From: Glaciecola sp047250385
Lineage (GTDB): Bacteria; Pseudomonadota; Gammaproteobacteria; Enterobacterales; Alteromonadaceae
Reading direction: 5' to 3'
Length of the DNA stretch: 64,000 nucleotides
Assembly: GCF_047250385.1 (NCBI RefSeq)
Contig: NZ_JBLBVM010000056.1
Location: 186,001 to 250,000, forward strand
In this document: positions 18,384 through 29,000 of the stretch, piece after piece
Layout: each line of letters begins with the position of its first letter
How positions within the stretch are numbered: position 1 is the first letter of the stretch
Notes under the pieces: generated by a model
Told to the model about the DNA's origin: nothing
Databases searched by the model: none
Seen by the model: only the letters and a program-made list of their open reading frames with translations
Translations under genes and position numbers: made by a program

Positions 18384-20405
18384 ATGCAAAGAACAAAAGT
18401 CTTCAATCAAAAGATAGCGTCATTTACGACTTTGGGCACATTCGCCGCCTTAGTGATATCTCTACTAGATCCCCTGATGGGCTGGGTGCTCGTACTTTGT
18501 GCGTGCTCCTTCTGCATCACATTTTACAAATCGTTGAGAACTAGTACTCCTTTAAAGAATTCCATACTAAATTTGCTGGCGATTTTATGTATCTCAATTC
18601 TCGTTTGGCTAGCACGTGATTATGGTTTGTTGAATACAATGATTAACTTGCTGGTTGTAGCCTGCTGTTTAAAAATACTGAATTTGCATCACTCTGGCGA
18701 CTACCAAATGGTCGCTTCTATCCAGTTATTTTTAGTCGCATGTGGTCTCATATTTCATCAAAGTTTATTATATAGTTTATTTTATGCCTCACTGATCATT
18801 CTTATGTTTTGCGTATTGCACGCTATAAAGATTAAAGAAACAGGTCTGAAAACCTATTCAAAGCATACAATCATCCTTTTATTACAAGCCATTCCTATCG
18901 CCGGTTTGCTATTTTTTGTTACCCCAAAGCTCTCTCCCTTATGGCAAATGCCAATTAACAAATCAGACCAAACCGGCTTATCTGAAAAAATGACACCAGG
19001 TAATATTGCCAGTCTTGCTAAGTCAGATGAGCTTGTTTTCAGAGCTGAATTTAGCGGGCGAGTTCCCCTCCCACAAGAGCGCTATTGGCGAGCTATTGTT
19101 CTAGATCACTTTGATGGTCGAACGTGGTCGATTGCAGAGAAAGAAAAAAGTCAGAGTGGCCCTGACTCTCTTGAGTTTCGTGGTGAGTCCCTTGACTATG
19201 TTGTCATTGCACAGCCAACATCAACGAACTGGCTATATTCTTTGGACATCCCTATTTTAATTCAGGGACTATCTACACAGAAGATTACCAGCAATACACA
19301 ATATCAACTAAGTGCCAATACACCATTGTATAGTCAAGGCATGTATGCGGTGAAATCATTCGTCGACCAACCTTTAAATATCTACAAAGATTATGATGAC
19401 TTATCACTCTATTTACAGACACCCGATTCTGGTAACCCCGAGACAGTCAATTTTGTAAAAACCAACATTGATGAATCAATGTCAAACATAGAAAAAATGA
19501 ATAAGCTCGTTGGCACATTTTCAAATCAAAATTTTCGCTACACGCTCAGCCCTCCCCTAATGCAGAGCTCACCAATCGACCAATTCTTGTTTGAATATAA
19601 ATCAGGGTTTTGTTCACATTATGCATCGGCCCTGACATATATGCTGCGTTTAGCTGACGTTCCTGCAAGAATTGTCACTGGTTATCAAGGTGGTGAAGTG
19701 CAATCGTCTAATGTCATCAGCGTGCATCAATATGATGCTCACGCTTGGGTAGAAGCATGGGATGACGAAAATGGCTGGATGCGAATTGACCCTACAGCGG
19801 TTGTAGCACCGAATAGAGTGGTGTCAGGCTTACTAAGCCTAGTTGAAAATAGGCAGGAATTTAGAGCTGAGTCGCCTTTTTCACTAACGAACTTAAAAGA
19901 ATATGCCTTATTCAATGAGTTACGTTTATTAATGGCCAAGATAGACCACACTTGGGACCAATCAATCTTAAGTTATGATCAAGAAAGTCAGAAATCCTTA
20001 CTAAAAAAGATTTTTGGAAACATGAAGGCTGAGTCTTTTACTTATGCACTGATTGGCAGTTTTGTCGTAATTGGTTTATTCATTGCCTTATTGTTTATTC
20101 CGAAACGTGGACCAAAACCCGGTGAAGAGTCAAAATGGATTGAAACGCTTTTCAAGATGTTTGAAAGACAAGAATTACATCGACTTGAGAACGAGACACT
20201 GCAGCAGTTTAGCCAACGAATTGAATCCGAGCTTCCTAAGCAAGTTAGTACCGCGCTTGAGTTTATCGTTAAAGAATATTACGAATGGAAGTACGCATCT
20301 GTTGAGCAACGGTTGCCGTTTACAACACTGAAGAGTCGCCTACAAAAACATGTGTTAAGTATTCACTCAGCATTGACGAACCAACATAGTAAATCAGATA
20401 CTTAA
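18384..20405 (+). CDS. Transglutaminase-domain membrane protein, TgpA-like (DUF3488/DUF4129)
   Basis: 673 aa. The N-terminal half has about six membrane helices. A periplasmic transglutaminase core follows, with catalytic Cys in GFCSHYASALTYMLR (about residue 408), His in YDAHAWVEAW and Asp in MRIDPTAVV. One more transmembrane helix comes next (FTYALIGSFVVIGLFIALLF), then a cytoplasmic C-terminal segment. Pseudomonas TgpA with the same layout is needed for viability. The start was set at the ATG just behind the DUF58 stop, preceded by AGAAGG; an earlier in-frame ATG at 18348 lacks a ribosome site. The MoxR-DUF58-TgpA order is conserved in gammaproteobacteria. Confidence 0.92.
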   Translation: MQRTKVFNQKIASFTTLGTFAALVISLLDPLMGWVLVLCACSFCITFYKSLRTSTPLKNSILNLLAILCISILVWLARDYGLLNTMINLLVVACCLKILNLHHSGDYQMVASIQLFLVACGLIFHQSLLYSLFYASLIILMFCVLHAIKIKETGLKTYSKHTIILLLQAIPIAGLLFFVTPKLSPLWQMPINKSDQTGLSEKMTPGNIASLAKSDELVFRAEFSGRVPLPQERYWRAIVLDHFDGRTWSIAEKEKSQSGPDSLEFRGESLDYVVIAQPTSTNWLYSLDIPILIQGLSTQKITSNTQYQLSANTPLYSQGMYAVKSFVDQPLNIYKDYDDLSLYLQTPDSGNPETVNFVKTNIDESMSNIEKMNKLVGTFSNQNFRYTLSPPLMQSSPIDQFLFEYKSGFCSHYASALTYMLRLADVPARIVTGYQGGEVQSSNVISVHQYDAHAWVEAWDDENGWMRIDPTAVVAPNRVVSGLLSLVENRQEFRAESPFSLTNLKEYALFNELRLLMAKIDHTWDQSILSYDQESQKSLLKKIFGNMKAESFTYALIGSFVVIGLFIALLFIPKRGPKPGEESKWIETLFKMFERQELHRLENETLQQFSQRIESELPKQVSTALEFIVKEYYEWKYASVEQRLPFTTLKSRLQKHVLSIHSALTNQHSKSDT

Positions 20406-20551
20406 AGCTTTAGTTTGTATCCCCCTCATATAAAAACGACCACTTTTTCCTTTGCGATGGTGGCTTCTTTACAAAAACCTTTTGGCATAGATATTATTAA
20501 AATATCAATCAAGTACTAAATTTCGAGTCAGCATTTCAGTTTATTTTAAGT

Positions 20552-20582
20552 AAAAAAAACCCAGCAATTGCTGGGTTTTTTA
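20552..20582. terminator. Bidirectional intrinsic terminator between tgpA-like gene and fusA
   Basis: A perfect palindrome AACCCAGCAATTGCTGGGTT is flanked by an A-run on the left and T-run on the right, so it can serve both converging genes. Confidence 0.92.
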
Positions 20583-20604
20583 TTAATTACAGCAAAAGCG
20601 CTAA

Positions 20605-22689
20605 TTACTTAGCAGCTTTTCTCGCTTTAACTTCTTCGATTACGGATTCAGTAACGTTTGCTGGGCAAGGGTTGTAGTGTGAGAACTCCATAGAGAACTG
20701 ACCACGACCTGAAGTCATTGTACGAAGCGTACCGATGTAACCAAACATTTCTGAAAGTGGTACGTCAGCTTTAACGCGAACACCTGTCACACCAGCTTCT
20801 TGATCTTTGATCATACCGCGACGACGGTTCAAGTCACCAATTACATCACCAACATGGTCGTCTGGCGTAAACACGTCAACTTTCATGATTGGTTCGATTA
20901 ACTGTGGACCTGCTTTCGGAATTGATTGACGGAAAGCGCCTTTAGCAGCGATTTCAAATGCAACAGCAGATGAATCGACAGCGTGGAATCCACCGTCATA
21001 TAATTCTACTTCAACGTCTAATACTGGGAAGCCAGCTAGAACGCCTTCAGCCATCATGCCCTTAAAGCCTTTCTCGATTGCTGGGAAGAATTCCTTAGGA
21101 ACGTTACCACCAACAACTTTAGATACGAAAGTAAAGCCTGAGTTCGCTTCGCCTGGACGAATTTTATAGTCAATTTTACCAAACTGACCAGAACCACCAG
21201 ACTGTTTCTTATGCGTATAAGAATCATCAATTTCTTTCGTGATAGTTTCACGGTATGCAACTTGTGGCTTACCAACAGTCAAATCAACACCGTAAGTACG
21301 CTTAAGGATGTCTACTTTAATGTCTAAGTGAAGTTCACCCATTCCACGAAGGATTGTTTCACCTGAATCTTCGTCAGTTTCAACTTGGAACGTTGGATCT
21401 TCAGCAACCATTTTACCGATTGCAATACCCATTTTCTCAGTTGAACCTTTGTCTGAAGGAGCAACAGCAATTGAAATTACTGGCTCAGGGAAAACCATTG
21501 GCTCTAGTGTACAAGGGTGTTTAGGATCACAAAGAGTGTGACCAGTCTGAACATTTTTCATACCAACGATAGCAATGATGTCACCAGCTTGAGCTTTGCT
21601 CAATTCAGTACGGTCATTTGCATGCATTTCAACCATGCGGCCTACACGCTCTGTTTTACCAGTGAATGAGTTAAGGATAGTATCACCCTTATTGATTACG
21701 CCTGAATAGATGCGTACAAAGGTAAGTGCACCAAAACGGTCATCCATGATTTTAAACGCCAAAGCGCGGAAAGGTTCAGATGGAGAAACAATCGCTTTCT
21801 CGCCATTTGGCTCACCGAATTCATCAGTTAGATCTTGAGGATCTACTTCAGCGGGTGCTGGCAAGTAATCAACAACAGCGTCAAGAATGTTTTGAACACC
21901 TTTGTTTTTAAATGCAGAACCACAGTAAGTTGGGAAGAAATCAAGTTTACGAGTACCTTCACGGATACAGCGCTTGATGTCAGCAATAGAAGGTGTTTCA
22001 CCATCCATGTACGCCATCATTAGATCGTCATCTTGCTCAACAGCAGTTTCGATAAGTAGTTCGTGATACTCTTCTACTTTATCAACCATGTCAGCAGGAA
22101 CATCTTCAATTACGAAGTTTTCAGGAAGACCTGTGTCATCCCAGATGTATGCTTTTTTCTCAAGAACATCAACGATACCAACGAAGTCATCTTCAATACC
22201 GATTGGTAAAGCCATAACGAGTGGGTTTGCACCCAATACGTCTTTAACTTGCTTAACAACACGGTAAAAGTCAGCACCCATACGGTCTAACTTGTTTACG
22301 AAGATTAGACGTGCAACTTCTGATTCGTTTGCGTAGCGCCAGTTTGTTTCTGATTGTGGCTCAACACCGCCAGACCCACAGAACACACCCACACCACCAT
22401 CAAGTACTTTCAATGAACGGTAAACTTCAACTGTGAAGTCAACGTGTCCAGGAGTATCGATGATATTCATGCGGTGGTCTTTCCAGAAACATGTAGTCGC
22501 AGCAGACTGAATAGTAATACCGCGCTCAGCTTCTTGTTCCATGAAGTCAGTGGTTGATTCACCATCGTGCACTTCACCGGTCTTATGGATTTTACCGGTA
22601 AGTTTTAAAATTCGTTCTGTTGTGGTCGTCTTGCCCGCATCTACGTGCGCGAAGATACCTATGTTTCTGTAATGAGATAATTCTGACAT
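20605..22689 (-). CDS. fusA: Translation elongation factor G, second type (EF-G2)
   Basis: 694 aa translational GTPase. GTP-binding motifs are AHVDAGKTTTTER, DTPGHVDF and NKLDR. Domains II-V are complete, with the GELHLDIKVD and RRGMI signatures. The gene stands alone, not between rpsG and tuf, and its sequence (for example CFWKDHR and EDSGETIL) resembles the second EF-G of Vibrio and Shewanella rather than the str-operon copy. It may share translocation and ribosome recycling duties with the main EF-G; the division of labour is inferred. The promoter has a GC-rich discriminator. Confidence 0.95.
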   Translation of the reverse strand: MSELSHYRNIGIFAHVDAGKTTTTERILKLTGKIHKTGEVHDGESTTDFMEQEAERGITIQSAATTCFWKDHRMNIIDTPGHVDFTVEVYRSLKVLDGGVGVFCGSGGVEPQSETNWRYANESEVARLIFVNKLDRMGADFYRVVKQVKDVLGANPLVMALPIGIEDDFVGIVDVLEKKAYIWDDTGLPENFVIEDVPADMVDKVEEYHELLIETAVEQDDDLMMAYMDGETPSIADIKRCIREGTRKLDFFPTYCGSAFKNKGVQNILDAVVDYLPAPAEVDPQDLTDEFGEPNGEKAIVSPSEPFRALAFKIMDDRFGALTFVRIYSGVINKGDTILNSFTGKTERVGRMVEMHANDRTELSKAQAGDIIAIVGMKNVQTGHTLCDPKHPCTLEPMVFPEPVISIAVAPSDKGSTEKMGIAIGKMVAEDPTFQVETDEDSGETILRGMGELHLDIKVDILKRTYGVDLTVGKPQVAYRETITKEIDDSYTHKKQSGGSGQFGKIDYKIRPGEANSGFTFVSKVVGGNVPKEFFPAIEKGFKGMMAEGVLAGFPVLDVEVELYDGGFHAVDSSAVAFEIAAKGAFRQSIPKAGPQLIEPIMKVDVFTPDDHVGDVIGDLNRRRGMIKDQEAGVTGVRVKADVPLSEMFGYIGTLRTMTSGRGQFSMEFSHYNPCPANVTESVIEEVKARKAAK

Positions 22690-22724
22690 GTTTCCACTTT
22701 ATAGGTTCTAAAAAATCGGGGCGG

Positions 22725-22754
22725 ATTATATAGATTTTTGCGAGTAAATTACAC
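22725..22754 (-). promoter_or_regulatory. fusA promoter candidate with GC-rich discriminator
   Basis: On the minus strand a consensus TATAAT (22725-22730) is followed by CCGCCCCG, the GC-rich discriminator type of stringently controlled translation genes. The -35 (GTGTAA, 22749-22754) is weak. Confidence 0.5.
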
Positions 22755-22857
22755 TCTTTTCATAAGATTCTTTAAAAAGAATTCATGAAATGCTAAAAGC
22801 AAAGGTGCGAAGGTCTACTAAAAAAGGCTCAACATGATGGTTAAGCCATTGAATAAA

Positions 22858-23988
22858 TTATATTAAATGAGCTCCCGTCAATACTAAAACAGTAATTTCA
22901 TCCCTATCGTGATAAAGATGTTTTGCACTAATTCGATGTTCGATCTGGCGCTCATTTAAGCTAGTCGACATTTTTGCAAGCAAAGTGCTGACAATCTGAA
23001 ATCGTTGCTTCATTGGTAGTTTCAAATTGAAAATCGTACTCGTCGTTTTCCGATTGCATAACCATTGAGTCATTAATTCTGACACTCTTTCAGGCTTTTC
23101 AATCATATCGCACACTAGCCAGTCGACATGTCCGTCAATAGGCTGATATTTGAAACCATCAGCTGCTTGGTATGAAACTAATCCAGTGGCCATTAATGAC
23201 TCTGCCATCGCGCCATTGTCAACGGCTTCAACATGAATGCCTCGTGTCACGAGTTGATAGGTCCAACCGCCTGGACAAGCACCTAAATCGACTGCTGTCA
23301 TCCCTTTTTGCAAACACAGAGCTTGCTGTGCCGGTGACATAAACAGCTGAATCGCTTCCTCAAGTTTAAGCGTTGAGCGACTCGGTGCCTCTGCTGGGAA
23401 TTTCAGGCGAGTAATGCCTAATGGTTGAGAGTGACGATTTTTTGGATAAGAAAAAGCAAGCGTACACTCAGTGCTATCTGAAAATACTAAATGAATGTAT
23501 GGCAGTCCTGAATGGGCTTTTTTACTTAACCACCCTTCTCGACGCAATGCTTGACGCAAGGGAACGGTAAATTTTTTACAGAACTTAGCGACTTCTTTGC
23601 CCTTTTCATTGTCCGCATGCTCAACGTATATGTCGCCTAAGCATGAATCACTTAGCTCCGTATTGTCTTTCAAATACTCAATAATACTGGTAATGCGGTC
23701 GTTAGCATCCGTTAATTCTACTTTCCCAATACTGCAAAGTCGCTGTCGTGCGAAGATACAATCTGAAAGCGGGAAACTGACATATTGTTGCTGCGTACTT
23801 AACTCCTGATAAAAGTGATAATGCACGATAGCGCTATTAGGAACAAATTGACTGTAACCATAGATTTGTTGTTTAGCAGAGAGTTGCTCTAGTTCCGCAG
23901 CGAGATCGGCTTCATAGCCTTCGCGACAGTAAAACAGCATCGATTTGCTAGCAATTTTAGACTCTTTTTTAATAGTAGTGCTTTGCAT
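22858..23988 (-). CDS. rlmM: 23S rRNA 2'-O-ribose C2498 methyltransferase RlmM
   Basis: 376 aa. It has an N-terminal THUMP-like region, then a Rossmann methyltransferase domain with the SAM motif AVDLGACPGGWTYQL, the VCDMIEKP motif and the catalytic lysine region FNLKLPMK. The length fits the family (about 366 aa). The start is the ATG with AAGGA six bases upstream; a further upstream TTG would lie inside ygdD. It is the last gene of gcvA-ygdD-rlmM, the same order as in E. coli. Confidence 0.94.
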   Translation of the reverse strand: MQSTTIKKESKIASKSMLFYCREGYEADLAAELEQLSAKQQIYGYSQFVPNSAIVHYHFYQELSTQQQYVSFPLSDCIFARQRLCSIGKVELTDANDRITSIIEYLKDNTELSDSCLGDIYVEHADNEKGKEVAKFCKKFTVPLRQALRREGWLSKKAHSGLPYIHLVFSDSTECTLAFSYPKNRHSQPLGITRLKFPAEAPSRSTLKLEEAIQLFMSPAQQALCLQKGMTAVDLGACPGGWTYQLVTRGIHVEAVDNGAMAESLMATGLVSYQAADGFKYQPIDGHVDWLVCDMIEKPERVSELMTQWLCNRKTTSTIFNLKLPMKQRFQIVSTLLAKMSTSLNERQIEHRISAKHLYHDRDEITVLVLTGAHLI

Positions 23989-23990
23989 TT

Positions 23991-24461
23991 TTAATCCTTC
24001 ACCACTGCATACATTGTGATTAACCAAGCAACAATCATAAATACACCACCTATGGGCGTAACGAGCCCTAATCCAGAAAGACTCAGTAACGCTATCGCGT
24101 AAAGAGAAAAAGAAAACAGAAAGACGCCCATGATGATGCAGATGCTCGCGATGTAGAACAAACGTTTTCTATAAATGGAATATAAAAGTCCGAGTACGAT
24201 TAATGCAAGGCCATGAATTAATTGGTATTTAACGCCAGTTTGTAACACTGCCATTTGATATTCATTGAGAGAGGCTTTCAGGCCATGTGCTGCGAATGCA
24301 CCGAGTATTATCCCTAAACAAAGATATACGGCGCCAAATAGCACCGCGATTTTAGTTTGTTTCGGCATCTTGTTCACAAATTCATGCACTACTTTTTCAG
24401 AAGCTACTTTTTCATGAGGCGTTTTTTCATGTCGTTCTTGCTTGCTGGCACTAGTGTCCAT
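23991..24461 (-). CDS. ygdD: DUF423 membrane protein YgdD with extended hydrophilic N-terminus
   Basis: 156 aa. Four membrane helices (residues about 40-155) include the GAFAAHGLK signature of DUF423. The function is unknown. A ~33-residue charged leader with His/Glu/Lys repeats (HEKTPHEK, ASEKVVHE) precedes the first helix and is absent in the ~131-aa E. coli protein. The ATG at 24461 has GAAGG five bases before it, so the leader appears to be translated; the internal ATG at 24368 has no ribosome site. It overlaps gcvA by 11 bp. Confidence 0.88.
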   Translation of the reverse strand: MDTSASKQERHEKTPHEKVASEKVVHEFVNKMPKQTKIAVLFGAVYLCLGIILGAFAAHGLKASLNEYQMAVLQTGVKYQLIHGLALIVLGLLYSIYRKRLFYIASICIIMGVFLFSFSLYAIALLSLSGLGLVTPIGGVFMIVAWLITMYAVVKD

Positions 24462-25347
24462 GTTCACCTTCTACTTGTTCTAACATCCAATCTGTAAATA
24501 ATTGTATTTTGCTAACTTCAGCCTGCCCTGGATGACACACCAAATAAAATGCATCCTTACTTTCAATACTCTCTTCAAAAGGACAAATGAGACGACCCGA
24601 ATCTATCTCTGGTTTAGCAAGTAAGGTATTTGACAATGCAATGCCCTGACCAAGTGCTGCTGCTTGCAATACAAGCATTGTATGGCTAAACATCGGCCCC
24701 TGGTTAACATTAACTTGATTAACACCAAGTTGTTTTAACCAGTTCTTCCACGCCGAGCGCGAGCTATCATGCAGCAAGACGTGCTTTTTAAGATCAGCTA
24801 ACTTTTCCAAAGGTTTATCTTGTTGAAACAATAATGGTGAACACATTGGAGTAAGATATTCAGCATGTAACTTGACTGCATCTACACGGGGCCAAGTGCC
24901 CTTCCCATAATAAATGGCCACATCAATCGATTCATCAAGAAAGCCATCATCAAGATCAACAGCTTTTATACGAACGTCGATATCTGGATGGCTGATAGAA
25001 AATTGACTGATCTTCGATACCAACCACTGACTCGCAAAACTGGGTGGTGCAGCCACCGTGATAGCTCCTTTCGAGCCCAACGCAAGCAATCGCTCGGTAG
25101 CATCTTGTAAGTGGGAAAATATCTCTCTTAGTTCCATAAAGTAAGACTGCCCTTCCTCGGTCAGAAGTAATTTTCGGTTGCGTCTAAGAAATAATTTTGT
25201 AGATAAATGGCTTTCTAATGATTTTATTTGATGGCTCACGGCAGCTTGAGTAACAAATAGCTCTTCTGCTGCTTTCGTAAAACTCAAATGCCTCGCCGCT
25301 GTTTCAAAGGCTTTTAGGGCGTTTAAAGGAGGTAGTCGTTTTGCCAT
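24451..25347 (-). CDS. gcvA: LysR-family regulator GcvA
   Basis: 298 aa. It opens with KRLPPLNALKAFETAARHLS, the characteristic N-terminus of GcvA, and has the helix-turn-helix LFVTQAAVSHQIKSLE. The substrate-binding domain keeps DIDVRIKAVD and FYLVCHPGQAE. GcvA controls the glycine cleavage operon (gcvTHP) with glycine and purines as signals; gcvTHP is not in this window. Co-location with ygdD and rlmM supports orthology. Confidence 0.9.
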   Translation of the reverse strand: MAKRLPPLNALKAFETAARHLSFTKAAEELFVTQAAVSHQIKSLESHLSTKLFLRRNRKLLLTEEGQSYFMELREIFSHLQDATERLLALGSKGAITVAAPPSFASQWLVSKISQFSISHPDIDVRIKAVDLDDGFLDESIDVAIYYGKGTWPRVDAVKLHAEYLTPMCSPLLFQQDKPLEKLADLKKHVLLHDSSRSAWKNWLKQLGVNQVNVNQGPMFSHTMLVLQAAALGQGIALSNTLLAKPEIDSGRLICPFEESIESKDAFYLVCHPGQAEVSKIQLFTDWMLEQVEGEHGH

Positions 25348-25563
25348 TAATATTATCCAGTCATTTTAACGAGCACATTATACATTAGTTTTTCTAATTA
25401 ATATCAAGAAATTTAATCATTATATTTTTACTAATTTGTGACCTAAAATCACTTCCAGTTAGTAATAATAGTGCATTGTATTTTAAAGGAATAAGTTATT
25501 TACAGTGCATTAATAATTCATTAACAACAACTGCAATAAAGCAACCAATTAAATTAAGGCAAA

Positions 25564-25851
25564 ATGATGAAAACGATTAAAGCACCAATATTTACATTAT
25601 TGGCATTGACCGTATTTACAGGGACAGTAAATGCAAAAAACGAAACGCACATGGACCTAGTGACTGACAAAGCAAAAACGATGGCCCTTATTAAAGAGTC
25701 ATTAGCAAAACACGACTTAAGTGTTGAAAAAACTGACTTTAGCATTGAAGTGAAAGACTTATTGGCTCAAAAACCATACATGCCAAAACCACGCTTCTTC
25801 GCTCGCAGCAACGATACTCGTTCAACAGAACTTGTTGAATCTGAAGAATAA
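25564..25851 (+). CDS. Small exported protein of unknown function
   Basis: 95 aa, or 94 if the second ATG is used. The N-terminus is a signal peptide: charged MMKTIK, a hydrophobic stretch (PIFTLLALTVFTGTV), then a likely cleavage site after VNA. The mature part is about 70 residues, charged and without cysteines, ending in an acidic tail. I do not recognise the family. It is a single gene divergent from gcvA, with AAGG upstream and a hairpin downstream. Confidence 0.7.
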   Translation: MMKTIKAPIFTLLALTVFTGTVNAKNETHMDLVTDKAKTMALIKESLAKHDLSVEKTDFSIEVKDLLAQKPYMPKPRFFARSNDTRSTELVESEE

Positions 25852-25863
25852 TCATTATTAATG

Positions 25864-25905
25864 CGGGAAGTGAACGTTTGTTTGCTTCCCGTGTTATTAA
25901 CTTAT
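25864..25905 (+). terminator. Hairpin after the small exported protein
   Basis: CGGGAAG at 25864-25870 pairs with CTTCCCG at 25885-25891 across a 14-nt loop, followed by a T-rich stretch. Plausible but not ideal. Confidence 0.5.
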
Positions 25906-26048
25906 TCCCTCAAATCTTGTTAAACCCTCTTCACTAGTTTAAACAACTGTCACCACAAATATGATTCAAGAACAAAGCTGCGTGTTTGAGCGCTTCGCTG
26001 TACTTTTAAAACTGAAGAATATCCAATTCGTCTAGAAGCTAAAATCGT

Positions 26049-29000
26049 TTACCGCTCTCTGAGCATTACATCGTAAATAGCTTCAATGGGATGCTGCGGA
26101 CGCTCTTTATCAAATCGTTTTACTTGGCTTCTGCAAGAATAGCCTGTCGCTAGTATCTTACTGTTACTTTCAAGTGCTTTTTTAACTGGTTGTGACCAAC
26201 TTAAATCGTAAATTCCTTTAGAGTTTGCTAACTGCTCAACTTCATGGCCATAAGTTCCCGCCATTCCGCAACAGCCAACGGGCATTATTTCCAAGTTTAA
26301 ACCTAGCAGAGAAAAAACATCCTGCCACTGCGATTCAGTTTTAGGTAAAGCCGTTTTTTCCGTGCAATGCGCAAGCAATTGATACCTTACCTCTGAGCTA
26401 CCTTGTTTAAGAGAATCTTGGTTTTTTACAAGTGCAGAAATACGCTCACTGGATAAGGTAGCAAGCCATTCTGTGATCGTGTCCACTCTGAAGTCTCCGC
26501 GAGCAGAACCTAAAATTTTCGCGTACTCGTCGCGATAACATAAAACTAGGGATGCATCCGCGCCTATCATGCTCAACTTAAAATCTGCAACTTTATTCAA
26601 TATTGCGGATGTTGTCCTTGCTGTTTTCTCAAATCTGTCTAGGAAGCCTTTAACATGCTGAGCCTTTCCATTAGGAGAAAAAGGCAGAAGAACGGGATGA
26701 AAACCCAGAGCTTCGACCACTTTAATCAATTTCTCAACACACTGCGCATCGTAAAAACTAGTAAAGGGATCTTGAATGATAACAAGGTAGTTAGCTCTGT
26801 CAGCTTCGCTAAGTCGATTTAAGGTATTCAGGTCGGCACTACAATTAATACTTTTCACTCTGTCTGCAAGTGTCGGATAAGAAAGCAAAGGTGCATCAAC
26901 ATAACCAATGACTTTTTTTATTCCCGCTTTCACAATCTTAGAATCAAGAAAATAGTTAAAGAAACGAGGAAGCTTAGCCATAGCTGGTGCTAAAAGCTCT
27001 ACGTTGGCAACAAAATAGTCCTTTAAAGGGCGCGTATAACGCCTGTAGTAGATTGATAAAAACTTGGCCCGAAAGTCAGGTACATCAACACCGACAGGAC
27101 ACTGACTTGAGCACGACTTACAAGCTAAGCAGCCGTTCATTGATTCGAATACTTCATGAGAGAAATCGAGTTTTTTCGTTTTTGAATTAGCTAACTTGCT
27201 TATCCAACTACTTTTGAATTGGAGATAGCTCAGTTGCGAAGTATCGATATTCTGCTTACTTAAAAGGCGCAACCACTCACGAATCAACCCTGCTCTACCT
27301 TTGGGACTATGCCTGCGATCATGAGTGATTTTACTGGATGGACACATAGGTGAAGACACATCATAGTTAAAACATAAGCCGTTTCCGTTGCAGCTCATCG
27401 CCGGTTCAAACTCATTCTTAAAAGCGATTGGGATTGTACGATCAAAAGTGGCTCGTTTGGTATCAGATACTTTGACCAACTCAGCAGACGAATCACTTGG
27501 CGTACAAATTTTTCCCGGATTCATTTTATTGAATGGATCGAAGGCCGATTTTATCTTACGTAATTCCGCAAATAACTCCTCTCCGAAAAACGCTGGAGCA
27601 TATTCGCTTCGATAACCTTTACCGTGTTCTCCCCACATCAATCCGCCATACTTTGAAACGAGCGCGACGACTTGATCTGAAATTTGATTAACAAGTTTTT
27701 CTTGCTCAATGTCGCATAAGTCTAACGCAGGACGAACGTGCAACACGCCCGCATCCACGTGGCCGAACATGCCATACTTTAAACCATGACTATCGAGCAA
27801 ATCTCGAAACTCCATTATGAAGTCAGCTAAATTCTCTGGTGGAACGGCGGTGTCCTCCGCAAAGGCGATTGGCTTTTTGGGTCCTTTCGTTTTACCTAGA
27901 AGCCCAACAGACTTTTTGCGCATAGCATAAACTTTATTTATTTCAGCGCGTTCATAAGTCACTTGAAAGCCGATAACACCATCGGTTTTACATTCAATGG
28001 CCGTTTGCAAACGTTGTGAGAGCTGTTCAATTTTAGCTTCAATTTCAGCTTGATCATCACTGTTATATTCAACCATGTTGAGACCAAGCATTGTTTTGTT
28101 TTCTACATCTGTGATCAAGCCAGAAACACTATGCCAAATGATATCGGCTCTTGCCATATTGAGCACGGTACTATCGACAGTTTCAACTGAGGTAGCTTGC
28201 GCTGCAATCATACTTGGAGCATGACGCAATGCTGATTCAAAGAGATCATATTTTACGTTAACAAGGGCTGTATATTTAGGGATCTTCGTAATGTTTAGTT
28301 TGGCATCTGCAACAAAAGCAAGCGAGCCCTCAGCACCTGTAATCAGCCTGCTGACATCAATTAGTTGTTCATCCTCGTTATACGCATGCTCCAAATCATA
28401 GCCAGTTAGAAACCTATTTAGACGCGGAAACTTTGCAATAATTTGCGAGCGTTTTTGCACACACGTTTGAATTATCTGACGTAATATAAGACCGAGACTA
28501 TCTGAATGCTTGGCTTTTTCCTTTGCTACCTCTAAGCTCATTGGTCGTGTTGAAATTATATCGCCGTTTGCTAAAACTGACGTTAAGCCAAGCACATGAT
28601 CACTTGTTTTTCCGTACACCAACGAACCTTGTCCAGAAGCGTCTGTGCTTATCATACCTCCAACTGTCGCACGATTACTGGTTGATAAATCAGGGGAGAA
28701 AAAATAACCATGAGGACGCAAGAAGTCATTAAGAGCATCTTTCACAACTCCAGACTCTACCTTTACCCATCCCTCATCTAAATTTAGCTCAAGGATTTTA
28801 TTCATGTAACGTGAAGTGTCTACAATTATGCCAGGAGTAAGCGACTGGCCATTTGTACCTGTACCGCCTCCACGCGCACTGAACGTAACGCTAGTCTTTG
28901 AACTAGCAATTTTCGTAATGAGACTTAGATCGTCGGTAGACTTTGGGTGCAATACTGCCTGCGGTAGCTGCTGATAAATACTGTTGTCTGTCGCAACAGC

